Assembly: GCF_050003625.1 (NCBI RefSeq)
Contig: NC_134399.1
Location: forward strand, 37,030,671 to 37,094,670
Direction of reading: 5' to 3'
Length of the DNA stretch: 64,000 nt
DNA from: Haematobia irritans
Taxonomy: Eukaryota > Arthropoda > Insecta > Diptera > Muscidae
The position numbers and the translations under genes are program-made. Below, one piece after another: positions 44,597-55,320 of the stretch. Each line of letters opens with the position of its first letter. The first letter of the stretch is position 1. The notes under the pieces were generated by a model that had not been told where the DNA came from, did no database searches, and was given only the letters and a program-made list of their open reading frames with translations.

Positions 44597-46639
44597 TTTG
44601 AATTCGTTTTACTGTAGTTGAAATTACGTTGGAACCGTTAAAAAATTTTCTCGTTTTGTGAATTTCTTTTAATTTTTATATTTTTGTGGAATTTTTTTAT
44701 TAATAATTTTTTCAAAATTAAACTTTATTATTGTTAAACTAAATATTATTCTGGCTAGGAAGAGGGACAAAACACTTGAATTTGAATTTAAGCAAAAAAA
44801 AAAGCGAAAAAGTTTCTTTCATATAAAGCAAATATATTTACGTTTTCTTTTAATTCGTTCGAAGTATCCTTAAGATTATAAATCTAAAATATCCATAAAA
44901 TGTGGAGAGAAAAAAAAAGAGAAAAAAGAAAAATTGAATGTAAGCAAATTTAAAACAAAAAAATCTCAAAGCTATAGCAAATTCAAATCTAATTTTAAAA
45001 TATATCCACTTAAATATTCCGTTTGTCGTTTTTTTTAATGAACAATTTTGGCACAATTTTAATTTTCTTCCTATTGCATCTCTTCCCAGTGTTTGTTGGT
45101 TCTTTTGCAATATTTGCAATTTTCGTAATCGCATACATATAAATTTCCTTTTATTTGTAGCAAATCATAGTTTTTTCATAAAGAAAATTTAATTTTTTTT
45201 CTCGTTCAATTCCTTTTTATTTTTCTGGTGATTGTATAACACTTATTTTGTTGTTCTTTTTTAATTTAAAAATATTTTATTTAGGGGAAATAAAAGATAT
45301 ATAATACATATACATATATATGTTTCTATATATGTATTTTGGTTTAACGATCCATGATAGTAAAATAAGCACATAAGTTTTTCCCCTGATTTTTTTTTCT
45401 ATTTTCTTGTTAAATATTTGTCATTTTCGAAAAAAAATAAACGAAGTATAATGGGGAGGAATATATCCGTAAAGAAATGTCTAAATCCATATATATTTAA
45501 ATATCAATTCAGTGTATATATATATATCTCAAAACTTGTATACTAGAACGATATGTACGTGTGTCGCTTGCAAAGAGAATGACCCGCTCGCGTTGGTAGC
45601 CAACTCAAAACTAATGTTGCGCCAACGATAATTGTGCGTTCGAGCTCGTAACACAAAACTTTCTGTAGATTTGTGCAACTTTATGATCATGATCTCTTTA
45701 GCATTCAGCAGCAATGGGTTACGCTCATTCATTTATTCTCTGCTCTAGAGCATACGATATGCTCTCCAGTACTTTGATTACACTCTCGCCACAAAAGTTG
45801 ACTGCGTCGTCAGAGTAAAGCAGAGAAGAGAAGATGAAAATATTCAAGAAAAATTAAAAGGCAAATACCGTTGTTTAATGATGTCTAACAGGTTTGCAGG
45901 CTTTCTGTGTGAGTTACAAGAGTATGCAAGAGTACAATGCACCAATTTCTCTTCTCTATAGCCAAACTAAGTTTAACTTAAACCACCCATTCTCCCACCC
46001 AAATGCAAGATAGCTGTAAAACAAGAATTGTCAATGAATCTAAACACATGCATATACCTACTTACTGTTGTCCATTATTAAAACACAGGATTATTGGTTG
46101 TCGATCACTCCTCATGTGCCTGCCTGTGTACGTATACGTGACAGCACACTCATACTTATTGCCATGCGTATACGGTATATTCTGCAACCGTTAGATTATT
46201 TCTTCGATCGACAGTTGCGAATGATCATTTGTCATTTAACCAAGAGAGTCTGACGACACTTTTTGCGTGGGTGCAAGGGTTTATTCTCAACGAATTATGA
46301 TTATGTTTACAAATAAATCTCAAATACACACGTACATATGCAGTGCATATTCGTTTAATTTCTTTGTGGATATACCCCTGATAATTACAAACGAGAGGGT
46401 ATTGATAAAAATTAATACGAACGAAGTAAATTAAAGCAAATATAACTGTGCACTGAAAAAAATCTGGCAAGAGAATTTTTTTATATTTCAAAAAACCGGG
46501 AAGGAAAGTGTGTAGGTTAATTTTAGAAAATTTTAATTAAACTGTACTCAAAAAAAAATGAACCCTATATGACACTAAAGCCAATTTAATTCTATTTTAG
46601 TTTACGGAATTATGTTTTGATAAAGTTTCATTGCCATCG
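44597..46639 (-). other. 5' UTR / upstream region of Actn, boundaries unresolved
   Basis: Upstream of the start codon on the minus strand. A possible 3' splice site (CTACAG, 44617-44612) precedes the ATG by about 15 bases, but it lacks a strong pyrimidine tract. 45530-46260 is GC-richer (CGCTCGCGTTGG, GCGCCAACG, GAGCTCG) and free of repeats, which makes it the best candidate for the promoter or first exon. I cannot place a TATA box or initiator. 46448-46640 shows CACTGAAAAAAATC and ACTCAAAAAAAAATG MITE-like ends. Confidence 0.35.
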
Positions 46640-47667
46640 CCACGCTGTGGAACAGGGTATTATAAGTTAGTGCATATGTTTGTAACACCCAGAAGGAGAC
46701 GAGATAGACACATGGTGTCTTTGGCAATAATGCTCAGGGTGGGTCCCTGAGTCGATATAACCATGTCCGTCCGTCCGTCCGTCTGTCTGTGAACACATTT
46801 TTGTGATCAAAGTCTAGGTCGCAATTTCAGTCCAATCGCCTTCAAATTTGGCACCTGTTCCTAATTTGGGTCAGAATAGAACCCTATTGATTTTGGAAGA
46901 AATCGGTTCAGATTTAGATATAGCTCCCATATATATCTTTCGCCCGATATGCACTAATATGGACCCAGCAGCCAGAGTTTTATACCGATTTGCTTGATTT
47001 TGTACAAACATAACACATAGTCGTATAGTCAAGTGTGCAAAATTTGATTGAAATCGGTTCAGATTTAGATATAGCTCCCATATATATCTTTCGCCCGATA
47101 TGGACTTATATGGCCCCAGAAGACAGAATTTTGGCCCAATTTGGTTAAAATTTTGCACTAGGAGTACAATTAGTAATAAAGTCATGTGTGCCAAATTTGA
47201 TTGAAACGGTTCAGATTTAGATATAGCTCTGATTTCGACAAAAATGGTCAAAATACCAACATTTTCCTTGTTAAATCGCCACTGCTTAGTCGAAAAGTTG
47301 TAAAAATGACACTAATTTTCCTAAACTTCTAATACATATATATCGAGCGATAAATCATAAATAAACTTTTGCGAAGTTTCCTTAAAATTGCTTCAGATTT
47401 GAATGTTTCCAATATTTTTTTTACTAAAATTGTGTTCCACCCTAGTGCATTAGCCGACTTAAATTTTGAGTCTATAGATTTTGTAGAAGTCTATCAAGTT
47501 CTGTCCAGATCGAGTGATATTTAAATGTATGTATTTGGGACAAACCTTTATATATAGCCCCCAACACATTTGACGGATGTGATATGGTATCGAAAATTTA
47601 GATCTACAAAGTGGTGCAGGGTATAATATAGTCGGCCCCGCCCGACTTTAGACTTTCCTTACTTGTT
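46640..47667 (-). mobile_element. Type-2 DINE-like element, complete
   Basis: Minus-strand 5' end ACAAGTAAGGAAAGTC (47667) followed by GGGCGGGGCCGACTATATTA and ACCCTGCACCACTTTG. The central region has three or four diverged units with GGTTCAGATTTAGATATAGC and CCCATATATATCTTTCGCCC. The GTCY microsatellite (CCGTCCGTCCGTCCGTCTG, on + at about 46769) is followed by a 3' end holding ATACCCTGTTCC. The sequence differs from type 1, but the order of parts is the same. Confidence 0.75.
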
Positions 47668-47693
47668 TGTACGTACGTTAGTTAAATAAACTA

Positions 47694-49639
47694 AACAAGT
47701 ATATACGGCCGTAAGTTCGGCCAGGCCGAAGCTTATGTACCCTCCATCATGGATTGCGTAGAAACTTCATCTAAACACTGCCATCTACAATCGAATTACT
47801 TAAGTTGCGGTAACGCTTGCCGATGGCAAGGTATCTTAAAACCTCCTAACACCATCTTCTAAATTGTATGTAAGTCAATACGTGGTATATATTAAATAAA
47901 AAAAGATCGATCCAATACGTATATAATTCAGTTTGACAAAGTAGACATAAAATTTTGACAAAATTTTCTACAGAAATAAAATTTTAACAAAATTTTCTAT
48001 AGAAATAAAATTTTCACAAAATTTTCTATAGAAATAAAATCTTGGTAGGTTATTTTTGGCTCGAGTGGCAACCATGATTATGAACCGAATAAAATTTGAA
48101 CAAAATTTTCTATAGAAATAAAATTTTGAAATGATGAAAATTTTATTATGAACCGAATAAAATTTTAACAAAATTTTCTCTAGAAATAAAATTTTGACAA
48201 AATTTTCTATAGAAATAAAATTTTGACAAAATTTTCTATAGAAATAAAATTTTGGTAGATTATTTTTGGCTCTAGTGGCAATCATGATTATGAACCGATA
48301 TGGACCAATTTTTGTGTGATTGGACCAATTTTGGTATGGTTGTTAGCGGCCATATACTAACACCACGTGCCTAATTTGAACCGGATCGGATGAATTTTGC
48401 TCCTCCAAGAGGCTCCGGAGGTCAAATCTGGAGAATGTTTTATATGGGGGCTATATATAATTATGGACCGATATGGACCAATTCTGGCACGGTTGTTAAA
48501 GATCATATACTAACACCATGTTCCAAATTACAACCGGATTGGATGAAATTTGCTTCTCTTGGAGACTTCGCAAGCCAAATCTGGGGATCGGTTTATATGG
48601 GGGCTATATATAATTATGAACGGATGTGGACCAATTTTTGCATGGTTGTTAGAGACCATATACCAATATCATGTACCAAATTTCAGGCGGATCGGATGAA
48701 ATTTGCTTCTCTTTGAGGCTCCGCAACCCAAATCTGGGGATCGGTTTATATGGGCGTCATATATAATTATGGACCGATGTGGACCAATTTTTGCACGGTT
48801 GTTAGATACCATATACCAATACCATGTACCAAATTTCAGCCGGATCGGATGCAATTAGCTCCTCCTTGAGGCTTCGCAAGCCAAATCTGGAGATCGGTTT
48901 ATATGGGGTCTATATATAAATATGGACCGATGTGGACCAATTTTTGCATGGTTGTTAGATACCATATACCAACATCATGTACCAAATTTCAGCCGGATCG
49001 GATGAAATTTACTTCTCTTTGAGGCTCCGCAAGCCAAATCTGGGTATCGGTTTATATGGGGGCTATATATAATTATGGACCGATGTGAACCAATTTTTGC
49101 ATGGTTGTTAGAGACCATATACTAACACCATGTACCAAATTTCAGCCGGATCGGATGAAATTTGCTTCTCTTTTAGGCTCCGCAAGCGAAATCTGGGGAT
49201 CGGTTTATATGGGGGCTATATATAATTATGGACTGATGTGGACCAATTTTTGCATGGTTGTTAGAGACCATATACCAACACCATATACAAAATTTCAGCA
49301 GGATCGGATGAAATATGCTTCTGTTAGAGGCTCCACAAGCCAAATCTGAGGGTCCCTTTATATGGGGGCTAACGTAAAAGTGGACCGATATTGCCCATTT
49401 TCAATACCATCCGACCTACATCGATAACAACTACTTGTGCCAAGTTTCAAGTCGATAGCTTGTTTCGTTCGGAAGTTAGCGTGATTTCAACAGACGGACG
49501 GACGGACATGCTTAGATCGACTCAGAATTTCACCACGACCCAGAATATATATACTTTATGGGGTCTTAGAGCAATATTTCGATGTGTTACAAACGGAATG
49601 ACAAAGTTAATATACCCCCATCCTATGATGGAGGGTATA
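47694..49639 (+). mobile_element. Type-1 DINE-1/mini-me-like element, complete
   Basis: 5' leader ACAAGTATATACGGCCGTAAG; 29-bp-repeat module at 47940-48290; 153-bp units from 48300 to about 49375; core (TTCGTTCGGAAGTTAGCG, GGACGGACGGAC at about 49494-49505, AATATATATACTTTATGGG); 3' end ATCCTATGATGGAGGGTATA. It lies 27 bp from the divergently oriented type-2 element. Confidence 0.8.
47940..48290. repeat. 29-bp minisatellite module inside the DINE-like element
   Basis: Two short arrays of the 29-bp motif, each closed by TTGGTAG(A/G)TTATTTTTGGCTC then TAGTGGCAA or GAGTGGCAACCATGATTATG (48040-48080 and 48255-48290). The whole module therefore seems to be tandemly duplicated. Confidence 0.8.
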
Positions 49640-50790
49640 AAAAGGAAAACATTTTAAACAAGATTAACTAAATTCGTCTCCCGCAAAATAGTTCAGAATT
49701 TCTTAAAATTTTTAAAGTTCAACAATAAGGCCCCATTGTGGACTTCCTATGACACTAAAGACATGTTTGCACTATTAAACTCCAGATTTTTCCTTCAAAA
49801 TATAAAATTTTCTCTAACATGTGAAAAAAATGTCTAATAAATTTTCTTAAATTGGCCTAAAACTACTTATTTTTGTGAAATCGGTGTGACATATGCGTTT
49901 ACAGTTAAAATTTTCTAAAATTAACTTAAATTTTCTAAAATTAAACAACATTTTCCTTCCTGGTGGGTTTACTGTTTTTTTGAGTGAGAACGATTGTTTC
50001 GGAACTACCACATTCCTGATCAGCATCTTCTATTTACAGCGAAACTATCGACCAATTATCAAAACAAATTCCTATAATTCACATTGGGTTTAGTAAATTA
50101 TCCGGGTTTAGTGAATTATTCATTTTGGTTTAATGAAATAATTTTAAACTAGCTGAGGTATTGAATATTTGCATTAATGTGACGAATGTTTCAAATAACG
50201 AAAATTTCATTAAAATTGAGCCAACGAACATTTGTCATTGATATAAGGAAACATTTTCATTAATACAATGAAAATATTCGTTGATAGTACGAAACGTTAC
50301 GTTGATTCAACAGAAAAGTCGTCATAATAAAGAAAACTTTTAGTGACACATTCCATTGATATAACGAAACTTTTTGTATCAGTATAGTCTAGAATTTATT
50401 CTGAGGATGCTACATCCTTAACCCTGGACAGTCATCCTTCGTCAAAATGACGACGCGTAATTCCATTTTCGATTTAAAGTGCTTTTTAGTCGATTAAGAA
50501 ATGTTAAATTTGAGTTATACCAATACAACCATTTTATGAATTTTTGTGTTATACTACACACAAAAAAATAACTATGAATTTGCACATAAATATTTACATT
50601 TTTATAAAAATTTATGGACTTTCCATAAAAAATATGTACACTTACATAATATATTGTTTTCGTAAATACTTGTTGTGAAATTATGAATTTTTTAATAATA
50701 TATAGGGACGGTTTCATAAAATAAATGAAACTTTACTTAATATATCAAAAAATACAACATAGAGTTACTCTCATATGTAACAATACAAGC
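49640..50790. other. Non-coding stretch, possible MITE debris
   Basis: 49725-49990 contains CCTATGACACTAAAGACATG and GGTTTACTGTTTTTTTGAGTG, also seen near 46560 and 58590, so a dispersed repeat is likely. 50200-50370 repeats ACGAAAC/AACGAAAATTT motifs. 50566 has an ACACACAAAAAAATAAC start. No gene seen. Confidence 0.4.
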
Positions 50791-50792
50791 GT

Positions 50793-50817
50793 AGCAGGTT
50801 GGCTGATAAGTCCCCGG
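50793..50817 (+). mobile_element. Orphan mariner terminal repeat
   Basis: CAGGTTGGCTGATAAGTCCC plus CGG is the first 24 bp or so of the Himar1-type end. It is joined directly to the truncated 3' side of the DD37E copy, with no other mariner sequence. Confidence 0.85.
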
Positions 50818-51819
50818 CAAATCTGACGAATTGACGAGCCTCACGCTTGACACCTGCCATCAGATTTTGTACAGCCACCTTGTCCACCTTCTTCGCCGCA
50901 GAAAGCCAGTTTGCCTTGAACTGCTGCTCGTCCTTAGCAGTTTTTTTGGTCTTCTTTAGGTTCCGTTTGACAATAGCCCAGTAATTCTCAATTGGGCGGA
51001 GCTCTGGCGTGTTTGGTTCTTGTCCTTGGGAACCACCTGCACGTTGTTGGCGGCGTACCACCCAATGGCCTTTTTACCGTAATGGCAAGATGCCAAATCC
51101 GGCCAAGACAGTACGGAACAACCGTGTTTCTTCAGGAAAGGCAGCAGACGTTTATTCAAACACTTTTTCACGTAAATTTCTTGGTTGACAGTCCCGGAAG
51201 CTATGAAAATGCTGCTTTTCAAGCCACAGGTACAGATGGCTTGCCAAACCAGATATTTCTTTGCGAACTTTGACAGTTTTATGTGCTTGAAAATATCTGC
51301 TATCTTTCCCCTTCCTTTTGCCGTATAAAATTCCTGTCCCGGAAGCTGCTTGTAGTCGGTTTTGACGTAGGTTTCGTCGTCCACTACCACGCAGTCAAAC
51401 TTCGTCAGCATCGTCATGTACAGCCTCCGGGATCGCGCTTTGACCGTCGTATTTTGTTTATCATCGCGATTTGGAGTCACTACCTTCTTGTAAGTCGATA
51501 GTCCGGCTCGTTTTTTGGCTCGATGCACGGTTGTAGACGATACACCCAGCTTATTTGCGGCATCTCGGAGAGAGAGGTTAGGGTTTCGCTTGAAACTACC
51601 GGCAACTCTCTTTGTCGTCTCAGCGGCTTCCGGTTTTCGATTTCCACCCGATCCAGACTTCCTGGCTGTCGACAAACGTTCCCCAAACACTTTAATTACA
51701 TTTGTAACGGTTGATTTGGCAACTTTTAGCGATTTTGCCAGCTTTGCGTGCGAGTAGCTCGGATTTTCGCGATGCGCGAGCAAAATTTTGATACGCTGCT
51801 CTTCTTGTTTGGACGGCAT
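50818..51819 (-). pseudogene. DD37E transposase, nearly intact, broken near the end
   Basis: From ATG 51819 one frame runs through both HTH regions (SHAKLAKSLKVAKSTVTNVIK; SLRDAANKLGVSSTTVHRAK), VDDETYVK, LVWQAICTCGLKSS and WPDLASCHYG. A 5-base loss at about 51016 (the KDK-PPNTPEL region) then shifts it. The PELRPIENYWA segment with the catalytic Glu follows in another frame (50771-51061). The 14 bp missing in copy 1 are present here. The C-terminal GFGKAKA is lost at the junction. The upstream Met at 51876 is in frame but outside the conserved protein. Confidence 0.9.
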
Positions 51820-51963
51820 TTTGACAACTGAAGAGTGAATTCCAAAATCAAAATAGGAGCAACATTCTACACACACACACCTTCAAAATGAGGGGTGTTC
51901 AGGTTTTTAAAATGCAAAATTGAAAGATGTTTATATTGACAAAATTTTTACCGTATCACCCTT
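50818..51963 (-). mobile_element. DD37E element, copy 2, 3'-truncated
   Basis: The 5' terminus (complement of ATCACCCTT at 51955-51963) is followed by TA. The 3' side ends inside the last codons of the transposase at about 50818, where the mariner terminal repeat begins. About 120 bp, including the 3' inverted repeat, are missing relative to copies 1 and 3. Confidence 0.9.
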
Positions 51964-51969
51964 TAAGAC

Positions 51970-52540
51970 ACAACTTTAAAAGCACTTCCAAAAATGTCCT
52001 CCCAAAGAAGTTTTTTTTATTTTAGCAGCACAGGAAGTTCATTTATAACTCGCTTTTTCATATTTTAATTTTTAATATTTTTTTTCAAATAGGTTAAAAA
52101 TAGATTAAGAATTAATAAAATGGTAAAAATTATTTAAATTTTGCCGACAAAAATGCCAAATCCATTCTAGAAAAATTGCGAATATTTGAAAATAGTTGAT
52201 GTCAAACGTTCCACACAAACTTAAGAATGCATTGAAACTCATAAAAAATGTTTAAAATTATTTATTTGTCAAAATATCACAAAATTTCTGAATCCAAATC
52301 CAAAACACTGAATTCGCACCATACCTTAAGAAGTGATGCAAATTCAGTGCGACGGCTGTTAAAATGGTGGACATCCGTCCTAGCCCATGTTAAATGCATC
52401 GCTTCTGCGCCAATTTTGCACCACTTCCGGATCCAAAAAGAACATTTTCACTACTTTTTTGGCGATGCTTTTTTTTTTGCTGGGTTGTTTGAATATGGTC
52501 GCATTTCTTTAAATAGCATTTATTTTTATTCACTTTGAAC
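51970..52540 (-). repeat. Dispersed repeat, relative of 13640-13960
   Basis: Inverted relative of the 13.6-kb repeat over 52080-52230. 52330-52500 also resembles 62090-62225, sharing CCCATGTTAAAT/CCCATGTAAAAT, CACTTCCGGATC and ACTTTTTTGG...TTTTGCTGGG. No coding. Confidence 0.45.
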
Positions 52541-52983
52541 ACTTTACAAAAAAAAAACTGTAAGTACGCAAAATTCCAAAGATGAGTACTATAATGGCCA
52601 TTTTCATATAGCTTCGTTAGGCTTTAACTCTCAGTTAACTGAAAAAAATGGCAATATCTTCTCTCCGGTTAACTTTAACTGAAAAATTTTCAACATTTCA
52701 GTTCCTAACCGGCATATGGAATATATAGGCAAGATGACAGATATGTCTATAGGATGGTTTAAAAGTTTGTTTGCTAACGTAGCACTAACGGAGATTAATG
52801 AAAATGGGGCTAAATTAAATAAAAAATAAAAATAAATTACAAAAGTTATTTTAATTAAAACTTCTTCATTTTAAAGTAATTTGGCCTTAAATTTTGTCCC
52901 AAAATGTAGTTTGCATAATCTTTCATATTAGGTCAATACCTTCTTTAGTGCTTTAATTTTTTAATTTATTTGCAGAGTTATTC
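52541..52983. other. Non-coding gap, no feature seen
   Basis: AT-rich. CAGTTAACTG and TTAACTTTAACTG near 52630-52670 form a small palindrome. Nothing else. Confidence 0.35.
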
Positions 52984-54196
52984 ATACACAGAGAATACAG
53001 ATTGGTTGTGATAACCGAATTTATTGCCAACCTCCTTTTGGCAGTTGCAGCAACTAACTGTTGGTAGTTGTGATACCCGATAAATTCGGTTGTCTCAATC
53101 GAATTATGGGAAATCCAACTAATACTATACATGGGATTCGTTGTATTAGACAATGAAATTGGTCGTTGTTCATTTGGTTGTATCACCCAACTTTACTAGC
53201 ATCTTAACCGAATTGAAAATTAATTTTTCCTCAAAATATTGTATTTTATTTATATTTTTAAATGATAGAAAGGTACATAAAATAACTTTATACCCAAATA
53301 CAATACATTGATAACAATTTAAAACAATGATCACTATTAAAGGCAATTGGAGTTAAATCTTTGGAGCTCTTCGTTCAGTAGTATTTATAATTGGAGTCCG
53401 AATTGAGTACATAGTGGTATATCAGAAAAATTGGCCAACACATCCCGTCTAAAACCACAACAAATTAAATCAGAAAATTAGAGTGTAGTTTTAAAAATAA
53501 ATAAGAATCTACTCGCCATGATCACTTCCTTTTGGGTTTCATAGATAAACGGCAGATGTGGAGATGATCTTTAAAGTCGTTATCATTGTTTTCGCACAAT
53601 AAAATTGTTCCACATCTAAAACATAATACAACTCAATCTGCATTTGATCCTAAACAATTTAAGATGCGCACTATTTATCTAACTGGTAGCATTGAGTATC
53701 CTCAAGGCTGCGCGAGTTGTTCGTGAAAATGTATGAGTGGCACTCCACCAAGGACTCAAATAAACTTAGTTAGATATGGCTGAAAAATAATCCGTTTCCT
53801 GTGGTTTTTACTTTAAATAAAAAAAAAACACGTTTTCCTTCAACATTGAAGAATTAGTAATAAATTGTTTGACATTTAAAAATATTTCCAAAGGAATTCG
53901 GCTGTGAAAACCAATTGTTAGTGCTGAATACTAAATGACAGTTATAAAAGATTTATAAAGTTGGTTGTGCGTATCGAATTCGATAAAAAATTTTCGTAAG
54001 AGAGGCAATTAGTTCAGACAACTATTTGACTGGTATTACAAACAAAAATCTATAATAATAAGCGCCAAATGGAAACAGAAACGAAATAATGGTTGTAAAT
54101 AAAGTAAATAGGTTGACACAACTGTGATTTCATTGTAAATGCAGAATTTTCATTACAACAATCAATTTTCAACTAATATCTTCTCTGTGTGTAGGC
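52984..54196. mobile_element. Candidate 1.2-kb non-autonomous TIR element
   Basis: Left end TACACAGAGAATACAGATTGG and right end TCTTCTCTGTGTGTA are imperfect inverted repeats. Close to the left end, CCGAATTTATTGCCAACC and GATAAATTCGGTTG are also inverted. The inside (53220-54150) has no transposase. Ends of the type CACAGAGAAG resemble the foldback MITEs at 22018 and 42187. Boundaries are tentative. Confidence 0.4.
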
Positions 54197-54199
54197 CTA

Positions 54200-54971
54200 A
54201 TAGAATGTAATTGTAGCAATTGTAACTACAATTTTCGGATTAGTTCAATTTCTTTGATGTTGATCTTATGTTTAAATCTATTCCATCAGCCAAATGTTGA
54301 CAAATTAACTTGAATGAAAATTTAAGCGAAATTTTAATAATTGGTCGAATGATCGAACACGATTTTAATTTAATGGCAATGAATTTAGTTTTGTGTTTCG
54401 TTTTTTTTTCTTTCTCTTTGCGAATTCCCCAAAATAGATTTTTTTTGATATTTTGGGCAATTCAAGTAATGGCATCACCAACAACGCCACTGACACACAG
54501 TGCTACGTCCCACCGTTGCCATCTATCAACGGCACTCTTTTGTGCGTAACGCAGTGGTTGGCCCAGTCAGCAGTATTCCCAAGTACACTACAATGTATAC
54601 AGTTCACAATTTAATTTAAATGAAATGAAAATAAATTTAATTTTACTACATGAAGGCGTCGACAACAATAACACACACACACGCACATATCTCAAATACA
54701 ATCAACAGTGGCGAAAAACTATTGATGTTCAATTGAACATTTTTGTTAGTTTACAGTCACAAAATAATCGAGGGAGGAAGGCTTACACTGAAAAAAAAAT
54801 AATTATATAAAAGGTTTATGAAGGAAAAAACGATATTTTAATTAAAAGAAAAATTATAAACTTTATTTCCAAGGAATTTGTTGGTTAAACTTCGGATATT
54901 TTTCTTTGATATATATAAGCCCTTCCATTAAAGCCAAAAATCTTTTAAGTAAATTGAGTATAAGAATAGAA
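54200..54971. other. Non-coding gap, no gene seen
   Basis: Single-copy-looking DNA, with ACACACACACACGCAC at 54669-54684. The 79-residue frame 54310-54549 has a hydrophobic stretch but no recognised family. Confidence 0.35.
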
Positions 54972-55310
54972 GGGAGCCACCGTGGTGCAATGGTTAGCAT
55001 GCCCGCCTTGCATACACAAGGTCGTGGGTTCGATTCCTGCTTCGACTGAATACCAAAAAGTTTTCAGCGGTGGATTAGTGCTGGTGACATTTCTGAGGGT
55101 TTCAAAGCTTCTCTAAGTGGTTTCACTGCAATGTGGAACGCCGTTCGGACTCGGCTATAAAAAAGAGGTCCCTTGCTATTGAGCTTAACATTGAATCGGT
55201 CAGCACTCAGTGATAAGAGAGAAGTTCACTAATGTGGTATCACAATGGACTGAATAGTCTAAGTGAGCCTGATACATTGGGCTGCCACCTAACCTAACCT
55301 AACCTAACCT
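54972..55310 (+). repeat. tRNA-derived SINE, full length
   Basis: GGGAGCCACCGTGG head, A and B boxes, body and a (CCTAA)4 tail at 55288-55309. No target-site duplication is visible. The sequence right after the tail (TTGGAACCGGGCA) is also the end of the MITE at 6055, so this copy may have landed in such an element. Confidence 0.88.
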
Positions 55311-55320
55311 TGGAACCGGG

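Noticed and set aside
44612..44617. 5' UTR splice acceptor before the Actn start codon
   Set aside because: CTACAG is present, but the preceding sequence is purine/A-rich with no convincing pyrimidine tract; left as a possibility only.
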